The notes under the pieces: generated by a model
What the model saw: the letters and a program-made list of their open reading frames with translations, nothing else
Told to the model about the DNA's origin: nothing
The model's database searches: none
Program-made: the position numbers and the translations under genes
Assembly (NCBI GenBank): GCA_002419055.1
Contig: DIFI01000006.1
Coordinates: 1 to 64,000 of the forward strand
Reading direction: 5' to 3'
Origin: Peptococcaceae bacterium UBA5752
Lineage (GTDB): Bacteria > Bacillota > Dehalobacteriia > UBA4068
DNA length: 64,000 nucleotides
Shown here: in pieces, positions 16,711 to 25,919 of the stretch
How the letters are laid out: every line of letters begins with the position of its first letter
How positions within the stretch are numbered: the stretch's first letter is position 1

Positions 16711-17559
16711 CTAACCCAATAGAAAATTATCAATCAAACGGGTTTTGCCGAACCAGACAGCCAATGCTATAACGGCCCCTTGCTCAACATTTGTCAACGG
16801 CTCAAGTGTATTTTTATCAGCTATAGCAATGTAATCTATCCGTGCATCGGGGTAGTTGCCAATAATCTCTTTGATCCGTTGTTCCAAGACAGCCGCGTTG
16901 CGCTCGCCGTTAGCATACATCTGCTCGGCTTCGATTAGGGCGGCAAATAGTTTAGGAGCCGCCTGACGCTGTTCGGCAGTAAGATAAATGTTTCGTGAGC
17001 TTAACGCCAAATTGTCATTTTCACGAATTATCGGCATGCAATGCATAACAATTGGCAGATTGAAATCCTTGACCATTTGTTTTAATACGACAAATTGTTG
17101 ATAATCCTTTTGCCCAAAATAAGCATTTTGGGGTGTTACAATATTTAGCAATTTCAATACCACCGTACAAACACCGCGAAAATGACCGGGACGGCTTTTA
17201 CCGCATAAAAAAGAAGTTAAAGGACCAGGCTCAACATAATTTTGAAACCCTTGCGGGTACATCTCCTCTTCAGTTGGACAAAAGGCAATATCAACGCCCG
17301 CATTAGAAGCTGCTTTCAGATCTGCTCCCAGATCACGTGGATATTGCTGATAATCTTCATTAGGACCAAACTGGGTGGGATTTACAAAGATGCTCATTAC
17401 AACCTTGTCATTATCCTTGACTGCTGCCTCTACCAATGATAAATGGCCCCGGTGAAGATATCCCATTGTCGGCACTAATCCAATCGCAAGACCCTGTCTG
17501 CGCCAATCACTGCAGATTTGGGACAATTTTTCTATTGAAGAAATTATTTGCATTATCAT
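16711..17559 (-). CDS. panC: Pantothenate synthetase
   Basis: 282 residues with the ATP-binding HxGH motif (HRGH at 36-39), FVNPTQFGPNEDYQQYPR, and GQKDYQQF. It joins pantoate and beta-alanine with ATP to form pantothenate for coenzyme A. It is the last gene of a folP-folB-folK-panC operon; panB and panD are not nearby. ATG ATA ATG offers two close starts after AAGGA; the first is used here. Confidence 0.97.
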   Translation of the reverse strand: MIMQIISSIEKLSQICSDWRRQGLAIGLVPTMGYLHRGHLSLVEAAVKDNDKVVMSIFVNPTQFGPNEDYQQYPRDLGADLKAASNAGVDIAFCPTEEEMYPQGFQNYVEPGPLTSFLCGKSRPGHFRGVCTVVLKLLNIVTPQNAYFGQKDYQQFVVLKQMVKDFNLPIVMHCMPIIRENDNLALSSRNIYLTAEQRQAAPKLFAALIEAEQMYANGERNAAVLEQRIKEIIGNYPDARIDYIAIADKNTLEPLTNVEQGAVIALAVWFGKTRLIDNFLLG

Positions 17560-17580
17560 CAGATCCTTATGTTTATTTTA

Positions 17581-18081
17581 TTACCATTGGTCAGCGGCTA
17601 TTATTTTAGTCACTGAACATTTATCATCGCAGTTTTCAATCATTAAGCTAACTTTACCGGACAAAGGCAGGTCCATCTCAGCGTCTATTTCCGCTAACGG
17701 CAGCAGCACAAACATCCTGTCTTTGAGATTAATATGGGGTATATACAGTTCATTTGTATGGATCTGCAAGCCGCCATAGGTAAGAATATCGATATCCAAC
17801 TGCCGTGGTCCCCAATGCACCAAGCTTTTACGTCCTGATGCAATTTCCATCTCCTGACAGAAATTTAATAAATCCCAAGGAGATAAATCGGTGAATATTT
17901 CTACTACCGCATTATAAAAATCATCTTGATCCTTATTTCCCCAAGGCGCAGCCAGATAAATCGATGATTTACGGCCAATCTTTATTTGCGGATGCTGACG
18001 CATTTTCTCTAGCGCAAATTGCAGATAGGCTTTTTTATCACCAACATTACTTCCCAAACTCAACCATACTTGTTCAGACAT
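17581..18081 (-). CDS. folK: 6-hydroxymethyl-7,8-dihydropterin pyrophosphokinase (HPPK)
   Basis: 166 residues. The start VWLSLGSNVGDK and the signature GPRQLDIDILTYG (family consensus xPRxLDxDxLxxG) identify FolK, which activates the pterin for joining to p-aminobenzoate. I start at the ATG at 18081, giving MSEQVWLSLGSN; the longer ORF adds a GTG that sits too close to AGGAG. It overlaps the end of folB by 8 bases, so the genes are coupled. Confidence 0.95.
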   Translation of the reverse strand: MSEQVWLSLGSNVGDKKAYLQFALEKMRQHPQIKIGRKSSIYLAAPWGNKDQDDFYNAVVEIFTDLSPWDLLNFCQEMEIASGRKSLVHWGPRQLDIDILTYGGLQIHTNELYIPHINLKDRMFVLLPLAEIDAEMDLPLSGKVSLMIENCDDKCSVTKIIAADQW

Positions 18082-18442
18082 AAATCTCACTGCTCCTTTC
18101 TATAACAACAGCAGCGCTAAACTCTTGATCCCCCACCTTTGCAGCTGTTTTTTCTACTTCAACTTTGACTTTGCAAACGCCGGATTGCTGTAATGACATC
18201 TGAGCAATCCGCTCCGCCAAAGTTTCTATTAAGTTAAAGCTTTCGCCTTCAACAATCTTTTTCACATTAATATAGAGCTCGCTATAATCTAATGTTTGAG
18301 CTAAATCATCGCTAACCGCCGCTGCCACTAGATCCACGCCAAGTTTGATAGTAATTCGAAATGGCTGTAATGAAGATTTTTCCTGCTCAGATACTCCATG
18401 GGCAGCCATAAAATGCAAGTTGCGCAGTACAATCTTGTCCAT
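18074..18442 (-). CDS. folB: Dihydroneopterin aldolase
   Basis: 122 residues starting MDKIVLRNLHFMAAHGVSEQE, with LDYSELYINVKKIVE, FNLIETLAERIA and the conserved catalytic lysine in KVEVEKTAAKV. It converts dihydroneopterin to hydroxymethyl-dihydropterin, the substrate of FolK encoded next. The ATG at 18442 lies 8 bases after GGAG and one base beyond the folP stop; the longer ORF runs into folP and has no proper site. Confidence 0.94.
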   Translation of the reverse strand: MDKIVLRNLHFMAAHGVSEQEKSSLQPFRITIKLGVDLVAAAVSDDLAQTLDYSELYINVKKIVEGESFNLIETLAERIAQMSLQQSGVCKVKVEVEKTAAKVGDQEFSAAVVIERSSEIYV

Positions 18443-18443
18443 A

Positions 18444-19640
18444 TTAAATGTCTCCTTTGAATTTATAAATGGCATCCGCCAAAGCAACTACAGCTTTGGC
18501 GGCGGCAACATCGTGGACACGAATAATCTCAGCTCCCGCTGCCACAGCTGCGGTAGTAACCGCGGCGTTACCGAATTCGCGATCGGTAATATCTGCACTT
18601 AATATATTGCCGATAAAACTTTTGTTTGATGCACCAATAAGTAAAGGCCGCCAGGAAGCAGTCAGCTCTGATAGGCGTCTCAAAATTTCAATATTTTCAG
18701 CAGTATTTTTACCAAAGCCAGGCCCTGCGCCAAGCCCCGGATCAAATATCAGCTTTGCTTCGGATATACCATGCTCAATAGCTATTTGTTTGGAACGGGC
18801 AAAAAAATCACCGATGTCGGCGATAATATCGCCGTAAAAGCCTTCTTTACCACTATGCATTACTATAACACTTGCATCGTATGCGGCTACTACTGCGGCC
18901 ATCTCGATATCTTGCTGCAGGCCGCCTATATCATTGATAATCTCTGCCCCGGCTGAGAGGGCAGCTTTTGCCGTTATTGCCGAATTGGTATCAATCGAAA
19001 TAGGCAAATCGATCTTTTGCACTATTTGTTCCAATGCAGGCAGTAATCTCGATATTTCTTCTTCTGCAGTAATATGCGAATGCCCCGGACGGCTGCTGAC
19101 AGCGCCAACATCGATAATATCAGCTCCATTCGCTGCCAGTTTTTCTGCCTGAGCAACTGCCTTTTCTAAATCAAAGTATTTGCCGCCATCATAAAAAGAA
19201 TCGGGGGTTATATTTAATATCCCCATTATTAAAGTTTTATTAAAAGATAACTGCCTGTTATGACATTTAACAGCGTTAAGCCGTACATTCTGTTGCTCAA
19301 TAAACCGGATTATTTCTGACGCTAAACCTTTGAGACCAAATGGCTGAAGCTGAATTTTTAACGCAAGTTGTCTAAACTGCGCTATCGTCGCCATCAATAT
19401 TGCGCTGTTACCATTAATATCAGCACTACCGCCCATTAAAGCCTCGCGGGATAACGCTGCATCGCCGCCTACCGATAAAAGCTCCTGTTTAAGTATTAAC
19501 GCTGCCGGATTTTTCAAACCATCAACACGCAAACAAAGAAAGCTGCCTTTTTCGAGCATCTTTTTTTGACCACTATCACTTACCCCAATTGAGGCCATTT
19601 CTCGAAGTAAATTTTCTTTCGTGTTTTTTATTAATCTCAT
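18444..19640 (-). CDS. folP: Dihydropteroate synthase with N-terminal extension
   Basis: 398 residues. The TIM-barrel begins near residue 140 with MGILNITPDSFYDGG, followed by DVGAVSSRPGH, INDIGG, VIVMHS, DPGLGAGPGFGK and the C-terminal RVHDV; it condenses p-aminobenzoate with the pterin pyrophosphate. The usual SRKSFIG segment reads SNKSFIG here. About 135 residues in front of the barrel, absent from E. coli FolP, are unassigned and occur in some Bacillota. ATG at 19640 with GGAGG 5 bases before; the longer ORF adds a TTG overlapping that site. First gene of the folate-pantothenate operon. Confidence 0.94.
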   Translation of the reverse strand: MRLIKNTKENLLREMASIGVSDSGQKKMLEKGSFLCLRVDGLKNPAALILKQELLSVGGDAALSREALMGGSADINGNSAILMATIAQFRQLALKIQLQPFGLKGLASEIIRFIEQQNVRLNAVKCHNRQLSFNKTLIMGILNITPDSFYDGGKYFDLEKAVAQAEKLAANGADIIDVGAVSSRPGHSHITAEEEISRLLPALEQIVQKIDLPISIDTNSAITAKAALSAGAEIINDIGGLQQDIEMAAVVAAYDASVIVMHSGKEGFYGDIIADIGDFFARSKQIAIEHGISEAKLIFDPGLGAGPGFGKNTAENIEILRRLSELTASWRPLLIGASNKSFIGNILSADITDREFGNAAVTTAAVAAGAEIIRVHDVAAAKAVVALADAIYKFKGDI

Positions 19641-19710
19641 AATAACCTCCAAGCATAATGCAAAATCATTATACTTATGGCCATAATACTAAAAGACATC
19701 AAATAGGCAA

Positions 19711-19740
19711 ACAGCTCTTGGGCCATAGCCCAAGAGCTGT
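19711..19740 (-). terminator. Terminator of ftsH
   Basis: ACAGCTCTTGGGC (19711-19723) and GCCCAAGAGCTGT (19728-19740) form a 13-bp perfect stem with loop CATA, about 110 bases after the ftsH stop and before the folP promoter region. On the minus strand it is followed by TTTGCCTATTTG. Confidence 0.75.
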
Positions 19741-19848
19741 AAAATACTCAGCCTATACAAGAGACTTTGATTTTCAAAGAGAAATAACGAAAATTACTCA
19801 TTTGGTTTTATCTCCTACTTACTTGCCGATTATAGATATGCGAGAATG

Positions 19849-21807
19849 TTACTCTTCCTTTTTATCAAAAGAAATTACAACTTCAGGCTTTTTGGTATTG
19901 CATTTGGCAGTAGTTGGATCATCCGGAGGCTCAGCAGTTTCCGGAGCAATTATTATTGGTGTTTTGCTGGGATCTGCAGCTTTTTCTGCAGCCTTAATAG
20001 CAGAAGTTGCCGTTTCGTATTTTTGCATTATTTGATAAAATTCCTCTGCTTCGATGGTTTCTTTCTCCATTAAGACTTTTGCAACCGCATTAAGGCTATC
20101 CATATGATCAGATAAAATAGATTCGGCTTTATGAAATGCCGTATCCATCATGGTACGGGCTTCTTTATCGATAGCATAGGCAATAGCTTCACTGTAATTG
20201 CGCTCATGCGATAAATCACGACCAAGGAACACTGTATCTTGTCGCTTACCGAATGTTAGCGGCCCCAATTCATCGCTCATACCATAACGTGTGATCATCT
20301 CGCGTACCCGATCGGTTGCGCGCTCAAGATCGTTTTGGGCACCGGTCGAAACATCCTTAAGCACCAATCGTTCCGCCATGCGTCCACCGAGCAGCATCAC
20401 CAATTCATCACTTAATTGACTCTTTGTTGCATAATGACGATCCTCTTTAGGCAGTAGCAGCGTATAGCCGCCGGCACGACCGCGAGGAATAATCGAAACC
20501 TTATGCAAGGGATCAGTATTGGGTAAGAAGTAGGAAACAACTGCATGGCCGGCTTCATGATAGGCAACAAGCTTTTTTTCGCTGTCGCTGATGATCCGTG
20601 ATTTTTTCTCAGGACCGGCGATCACTCGCTCAACAGCTTGTTCCATTTCTTCCATCGAAATCGCATTTTTATTGTAACGGGCAGCTAATAGCGCTGCTTC
20701 GTTAAACACATTGGCCAAATCGGCACCGGTAAAACCCGGTGTGCGGCGGGCGACAACTTCGAGATCAATACTGTTATCCAGCGGTTTGTTGCGTGCATGA
20801 ATATCAAGAATTTGGCGTCTGCCGATAACATCGGGCGCATCAACTGTGATTTCTCTGTCAAAACGACCGGGGCGTAACAATGCCGGATCAAGAATGTCCG
20901 GTCTGTTGGTCGCGGCAATCACGATCACGCCTTCGTTAGCGGCAAAACCATCCATCTCTACCAGCAACTGATTTAGCGTTTGCTCTCTTTCGTCATGGCC
21001 GCCGCCTAAACCGGCACCACGCTGACGACCGACAGCATCAATTTCATCAATAAATATAATGCAAGGACTATGCTTTTTAGCCTGTTCAAAAAGGTCTCTG
21101 ACACGGCTGGCGCCGACGCCAACGAACATCTCCACAAAATCCGAACCGGAAATAGAGAAAAACGGCACGCCGGACTCTCCTGCCACTGCACGAGCTAATA
21201 AAGTTTTGCCGCAGCCGGGAGGCCCATAAAGCAATACGCCTTTAGGGATACGCGCACCCAAAGCATTATATTTACGGGGATCTTTAAGAAACTCCACAAG
21301 TTCTTCTAATTCTTCGCGCACCTCATCAACACCGGCTACATCAGCAAAAGTAACCTTTTGTCTTTCGTCCGTGTGCAGTTTGGCACGCGCTTTTCCGAAC
21401 TGCATCACTTTGCCGCCGGAACCTTGGCCCTGCTGCATAATGAAGAAAAATATCCCCACTATCAGAACCATCGGTATTACCGTCGATAGCAGTGAAACCC
21501 AAATTGACTGCGTTCGGGCATCATAATTAATTATAACGCTATTTTGATTGAGAAAATCGGCTAATTCTACATTTGCAAAGACAATTGACGAGAAATTGCC
21601 ACCATCATTGAATTTACCGGTAATTATATAACGGTTTGTTTCCGCACTAATTGTTACTTCGGATATTTCTTTGTTTTCGACAGCATCAACAAACTCAGTA
21701 TAATTGAGAACGGTTACATCAGAATCACGATTACCCCAGGTATAAAACGAAAGGGCAATCAAAATCATTAATATAAATATGGTCGAATTTTTCAGTATAC
21801 GGCCCAA
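19849..21807 (-). CDS. ftsH: ATP-dependent zinc metalloprotease FtsH
   Basis: 652 residues. Two membrane helices (about 8-24 and 104-124) flank a small extracytoplasmic domain; the AAA+ domain has Walker A GPPGCGKT (195-202), Walker B IIFIDEIDAV and the second region of homology ATNRPDILDPALLRPGRFDR split by variable residues; the zinc site HEAGH lies near 420. It degrades membrane and short-lived cytosolic proteins. The start is TTG, 6 bases after AGGAG. The tail beyond 600 is acidic and lysine-rich. Order spoIIE-tilS-ftsH matches Bacillus. Confidence 0.97.
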   Translation of the reverse strand: MGRILKNSTIFILMILIALSFYTWGNRDSDVTVLNYTEFVDAVENKEISEVTISAETNRYIITGKFNDGGNFSSIVFANVELADFLNQNSVIINYDARTQSIWVSLLSTVIPMVLIVGIFFFIMQQGQGSGGKVMQFGKARAKLHTDERQKVTFADVAGVDEVREELEELVEFLKDPRKYNALGARIPKGVLLYGPPGCGKTLLARAVAGESGVPFFSISGSDFVEMFVGVGASRVRDLFEQAKKHSPCIIFIDEIDAVGRQRGAGLGGGHDEREQTLNQLLVEMDGFAANEGVIVIAATNRPDILDPALLRPGRFDREITVDAPDVIGRRQILDIHARNKPLDNSIDLEVVARRTPGFTGADLANVFNEAALLAARYNKNAISMEEMEQAVERVIAGPEKKSRIISDSEKKLVAYHEAGHAVVSYFLPNTDPLHKVSIIPRGRAGGYTLLLPKEDRHYATKSQLSDELVMLLGGRMAERLVLKDVSTGAQNDLERATDRVREMITRYGMSDELGPLTFGKRQDTVFLGRDLSHERNYSEAIAYAIDKEARTMMDTAFHKAESILSDHMDSLNAVAKVLMEKETIEAEEFYQIMQKYETATSAIKAAEKAADPSKTPIIIAPETAEPPDDPTTAKCNTKKPEVVISFDKKEE

Positions 21808-21898
21808 TGTATTCTCCTTTCGATATACAATATAAAATTATTATAATTATTAGTTATTAGTTAATTTCCTAATATTTTATCATAAATAAGTGATTATT

Positions 21899-23248
21899 TC
21901 AAATCTTTTTCAAAGATAGCAATAAACCATTCTGATCCTTATTATGCAATACTGTAAAATTATTATTTTTATATAGAAAAGGAACCCAAATAATCTGATC
22001 CTTATATAGTAAAAGCGGCCAGCTGATTCGAAGATAAGGCGGTATTTTGGCATCAATAAATATTTCTTTTAGCTTTCGTTTGTTTTTTTTGCCTTGCGAT
22101 GGCACCGCATCACCATCATGACGGCAGCGAAAACTTAAATCAGCCAGATACTCAAGCGGTAATCGTATACTATCGCAATTAATATCGGTTTTATTACCAT
22201 TTGCGACTGCTGTATAACTCCATCCCCAGTCGGCAAGCACCGTAAATTGAGTTTGCATGCAAGGTTTAATAATCTGGTCGTGAGTAACTAAAGGTGTTTT
22301 TTGTTCTGCAAAGCAAATATCTTGCCGCCGATAGACAACAACGCCACCGGGCAAAGATAACGATTGTTCTTCCTTTAATTGGGTCATGGCCAGCGTTTGC
22401 TCATAAGATAATTCTTGATTGTCTCCGGCTACCAGACAAAATGCTTTGCGTAAAACCCGCCGTTTTAATGAATGTGGTAAATGGTCAAATGCAACGCCGC
22501 TAATCGCCATTTTTTGATCGAGCCACAATTGAGCAAATTCTATTTCAGCTAATTCATCAAGAAAACTGTTATCCTCCCGACAAATATCTGCGGTAAAATT
22601 TAAACTTTCTATTATATTTGGATTATACACCAACAACTGTGGTAATAATCTTAAACGGATTTTATTTCTTAAATATTTTTCGCTGAAGTTACTTTCATCT
22701 TGGCAAAATGTTAATTTTCGTTCTGCCCGATAATCTTCAATCTCTTGGGGATATGCCATAAGCAGCGGTCTGATCACCATCCCCTCTTCCGGTGACATAG
22801 CTGCCAAACCTTCGATACCGCTGCCGCGTAACAAGTGCAGCAGTAATGTTTCGGCCTGATCCTGAGCATGGTGCGCGACAGCAATTTTACCGGCGCCGAT
22901 CATATTAACAGTACGTTTCAAAAACGCATATCTTTGTTGTCGAGCAACTTGCTGGAGGTTTTTACCTTGAGCAAGCTTACCAATATCATCACCGCCGCGA
23001 TAACATCTAATACCGTATATATCGGCCAAATGCTCTACAAAATCACCTTCCGCCGCGCTTTGCGGACGCAGTTGGTGATCAAAATGGGCAACGGCCAATT
23101 CGAAACTGATATCATCCCGTAAGCGGGAAAGGATATCCAAAAGCACGCAGGAATCTTTGCCTGCAGATACTGCAACCAGCACTTTGTCGCCGACTTCAAT
23201 TAACTGCTGCTCTATTATATACTGCCTTGTTTTTTGTAATAAAACCAT
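21899..23248 (-). CDS. tilS: tRNA(Ile)-lysidine synthetase
   Basis: 449 residues. The PP-loop near residues 25-36 reads VAVSAGKDSC, where most family members have SGGxDS; HFDHQLRPQSAAEGDFV, HHAQDQAETLLLHLLRGSG and the C-terminal TilS domain are as expected. It converts the wobble cytidine of tRNA-Ile(CAU) to lysidine using ATP and lysine and is normally essential. ATG with GGAGG upstream. It lies between spoIIE and ftsH, a conserved order in spore formers. Confidence 0.94.
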   Translation of the reverse strand: MVLLQKTRQYIIEQQLIEVGDKVLVAVSAGKDSCVLLDILSRLRDDISFELAVAHFDHQLRPQSAAEGDFVEHLADIYGIRCYRGGDDIGKLAQGKNLQQVARQQRYAFLKRTVNMIGAGKIAVAHHAQDQAETLLLHLLRGSGIEGLAAMSPEEGMVIRPLLMAYPQEIEDYRAERKLTFCQDESNFSEKYLRNKIRLRLLPQLLVYNPNIIESLNFTADICREDNSFLDELAEIEFAQLWLDQKMAISGVAFDHLPHSLKRRVLRKAFCLVAGDNQELSYEQTLAMTQLKEEQSLSLPGGVVVYRRQDICFAEQKTPLVTHDQIIKPCMQTQFTVLADWGWSYTAVANGNKTDINCDSIRLPLEYLADLSFRCRHDGDAVPSQGKKNKRKLKEIFIDAKIPPYLRISWPLLLYKDQIIWVPFLYKNNNFTVLHNKDQNGLLLSLKKI

Positions 23249-23271
23249 TTTTCCTCCAACTTAACTATACA

Positions 23272-23301
23272 AAAGCGAAAAGCTTATTTGCTTTTCGCTT
23301 T
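23272..23301 (-). terminator. Hairpin between spoIIE and tilS
   Basis: AAAGCGAAAAGC (23272-23283) and GCTTTTCGCTTT (23290-23301) give a 12-bp stem. On the minus strand it ends in CTTTTG, so it probably terminates spoIIE and separates it from tilS. Confidence 0.75.
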
Positions 23302-23342
23302 CTTTAGAGTAGTTTCCTGCTAATAATTATAATTCTAATATA

Positions 23343-25748
23343 TTATGCAATTTCACCTAGTTTTGCAACCAAGATAGTAATATCATCATTTATTTTACCG
23401 CTACTTACATTAATTACTTTATCCAGAAGATACTCGGCCAGCGTTTGAGGCGAATTGCAACTCGTTTGAGATAAGACTCGGCTTAACCATTGAGCGTCAT
23501 CCTGGGTATCAGCGTCAATTAAGCCATCGGATGCCAGTATTATCATATCGCCGGGGAATATCTGTTCTTTGATAATTTGCCTATCAACATTATACAGCAT
23601 ACCCACCGGTAAGCTTGAGCCTTTAATAGCTTTAATAGTGGATCCGCGCTTGATAAAACTAACAGCGCCGCCGCTTTTAATAAAATCAGCGCGACCATCA
23701 TAGAGATCGACAACACAGAGATCGAGAGTAACAAAACTTTCCTCATTACCGCGCAGCGATAAAGCAGCGTTGACGGTTTCAATTGCCGTATCCTGAACAA
23801 AACCAGCCTCAAGCAAGCGTGATATCAAGCTTAGAGCCGCTGCCGATTCGTTTGCTGCAACCTCGCCTGTGCCCATGCCATCGCTGATCATCAACAACTG
23901 CCTGCCGCCCTCTAATAATAGACTGGCACCACTGTCGCCGCAAATACCCTTGCCATCACGGGCTAATTGAGCTTTGCCGACTGTCATCCGATATGCACCC
24001 CGAGCTAAAAGACGATATTGACAGCGCTCAACACAGTTGTTATTACCGCAACTACATTCATGGACTGAAAACTCACAGCCAAGTAATCTGCTTACTTCGT
24101 CGGCTACGGATTTACGACAGACATTTTCACCGGGGCATTCACTATACTGGACCCAAACATCAACAGCCTTATCATTGATAGCAATGATACCGGCACTATC
24201 AACTAGCATCCCTCTTTTAGCTATAGCTCTATGCAATTCTCTTTCTAATATCTCCCGTTCGTCGCTATAATCCGTCACTTCGGAGGATATTTTATCAAAA
24301 ATTTCTGCTACTCCCTGCAGTTGGCGACTGATTAAGCGACAACTGCTCATCCTTTGAGCCGACCAATAATTACTGCGGCAATAAGAATCGTAAAGACAGT
24401 TAATGATAGCAACAAACTCTTTGATATGAGGACAGCGTTTGGTGAAATTTTCCGGCGCATCTTTAACAGTAGCTGTTCCGTTTTGCTCCACCGCATCAAA
24501 GAGCATAATAATCCCTTCATTTGACTGCTGTGCATCCATCTCCCAACAAATATTATTCAATGAACATTTACTGCACAATTGATGCGATAGCTGCTCCATA
24601 ATCGACTTTAAATTATCATTTGTGTTATCATTTTCTTCTTTTGTCAGAGAAAATATAGAATTCCCCAGATCCCGAAACATCCATCCGCTATTGCGCAGGC
24701 GCCGTACCGCCAAGCGCAATAAACGTTCATTCTTTTCTTCTTTGGCGCTAATTAAGCCGCTGACTGCAAAAATCCTGCTTAAGCGGCCATAAAGTTTTTT
24801 AGGTAATATCAAGAAAATGATTGCGGCAATTACCGATGTTAATAATAGAACGCTTATCTGAGTACTATCCATGATATAAAGCGCTAATATTAAATTGCCG
24901 AGAATAAAGCCAAGCACGGTACCAAGACGACCAAAACCGGAAAAAACACCGCCCAGCAAACCGGAGAATGAATAAGCGGCAATAATTGATGGCGCAACCA
25001 CCTGTGAAAGGCTGGGTACGATCCCTACCAGCGCGCCTACTGCCGCTCCGGCTCCGGCACCACCTAAATAGGAAACCGCAATTATTAAAAGACAACCCGC
25101 TATTCCTCTTAAGTCTAGACCGCCTATTTGCCAACCACTTAAGCCGCACAATATGCCAATACTGGCAATAAAAATACAGATTGTCTCATCTGTACTGAAA
25201 CGACGGCTTACTTCGAAACGCCGTATCGCGTTAAATATCACCATAAATACCAGTGATAGCCCGCCGGCCAGTAATCCTTCAAAAACACCGGTCAGCATCA
25301 GGTAATTGTCAAAACCGGTCACTGCCATAGCCAGACCCTTGCTGACCATTACCGCAGCAAAGACCATACCGGGTAATACAAACCATTGTTTGCGTCCGTC
25401 AACAGTGTAGAGCAAAAAAGTCACTGCCAATAACAACATAATTGATGCATAGACAAATAGTTGGCTTCCGGATACTACCGTTAATAACCCCAGCATCAAA
25501 GGTAATGCAGCCAAAGCACCCTTTTTAGGATACGTGGTAGCAATAGCAGCTAAAAAAGCGGGGGCAAATGGAAAAAGTCCTCCTAATATCTGCGCACGTG
25601 CAAATACAAAGGCAAGGACTGTCCACAATACCAACCAACCGACATTGACACCGCTTTTGAGCATCACGGCATCCCGAGTATGTAAGGAAGCAACTCCACT
25701 TTGACCGCCGCCACGGCGAAAAGGATAAACATGAGGATTTTCTGACAT
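23343..25748 (-). CDS. spoIIE: Stage II sporulation protein E, membrane PP2C phosphatase
   Basis: 801 residues. The N-terminal third holds about ten membrane helices (45-330), the middle is a regulatory region, and the C-terminal 200 residues form a PP2C/SpoIIE phosphatase domain (MISDGMGTGEVA, IKSGGAVSFIKR, MIILASDGLID). SpoIIE dephosphorylates SpoIIAA in the forespore and so frees sigma-F. The middle region is cysteine-rich (CSKCSLNNICW, CSCGNNNCVERCQ). ATG after GGTGGTG. The upstream region has Spo0A-like boxes. It marks the organism as endospore-forming. Confidence 0.96.
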   Translation of the reverse strand: MSENPHVYPFRRGGGQSGVASLHTRDAVMLKSGVNVGWLVLWTVLAFVFARAQILGGLFPFAPAFLAAIATTYPKKGALAALPLMLGLLTVVSGSQLFVYASIMLLLAVTFLLYTVDGRKQWFVLPGMVFAAVMVSKGLAMAVTGFDNYLMLTGVFEGLLAGGLSLVFMVIFNAIRRFEVSRRFSTDETICIFIASIGILCGLSGWQIGGLDLRGIAGCLLIIAVSYLGGAGAGAAVGALVGIVPSLSQVVAPSIIAAYSFSGLLGGVFSGFGRLGTVLGFILGNLILALYIMDSTQISVLLLTSVIAAIIFLILPKKLYGRLSRIFAVSGLISAKEEKNERLLRLAVRRLRNSGWMFRDLGNSIFSLTKEENDNTNDNLKSIMEQLSHQLCSKCSLNNICWEMDAQQSNEGIIMLFDAVEQNGTATVKDAPENFTKRCPHIKEFVAIINCLYDSYCRSNYWSAQRMSSCRLISRQLQGVAEIFDKISSEVTDYSDEREILERELHRAIAKRGMLVDSAGIIAINDKAVDVWVQYSECPGENVCRKSVADEVSRLLGCEFSVHECSCGNNNCVERCQYRLLARGAYRMTVGKAQLARDGKGICGDSGASLLLEGGRQLLMISDGMGTGEVAANESAAALSLISRLLEAGFVQDTAIETVNAALSLRGNEESFVTLDLCVVDLYDGRADFIKSGGAVSFIKRGSTIKAIKGSSLPVGMLYNVDRQIIKEQIFPGDMIILASDGLIDADTQDDAQWLSRVLSQTSCNSPQTLAEYLLDKVINVSSGKINDDITILVAKLGEIA

Positions 25749-25795
25749 ATTTTCACCACCCTGATATAAGCTCGCCCATCAAAAGGCGTAACTAA

Positions 25796-25863
25796 ATTAT
25801 ATGCGGTAGGTGATAAAAATATTGTCGGAGCAACGGCTAAATCATTGATAAGTTTGCGACAAA
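25796..25863 (-). promoter_or_regulatory. spoIIE promoter region with Spo0A-like boxes
   Basis: On the minus strand TATAAT lies at 25796-25801 with no good -35 hexamer 17 bases upstream. Instead TTGTCGG (plus strand, 25822-25828) and TTTGTCGCAAA (minus strand, 25853-25863) resemble the 0A box TGTCGAA with one mismatch each. The spacing, with a box near the -35 position, resembles Spo0A-activated sigma-A promoters such as Bacillus spoIIE. Confidence 0.55.
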
Positions 25864-25919
25864 TTAAGTTAGAATCAACCGCGATTCACCAACAAGTTAT
25901 TGGACGGTTTATAATAGTT

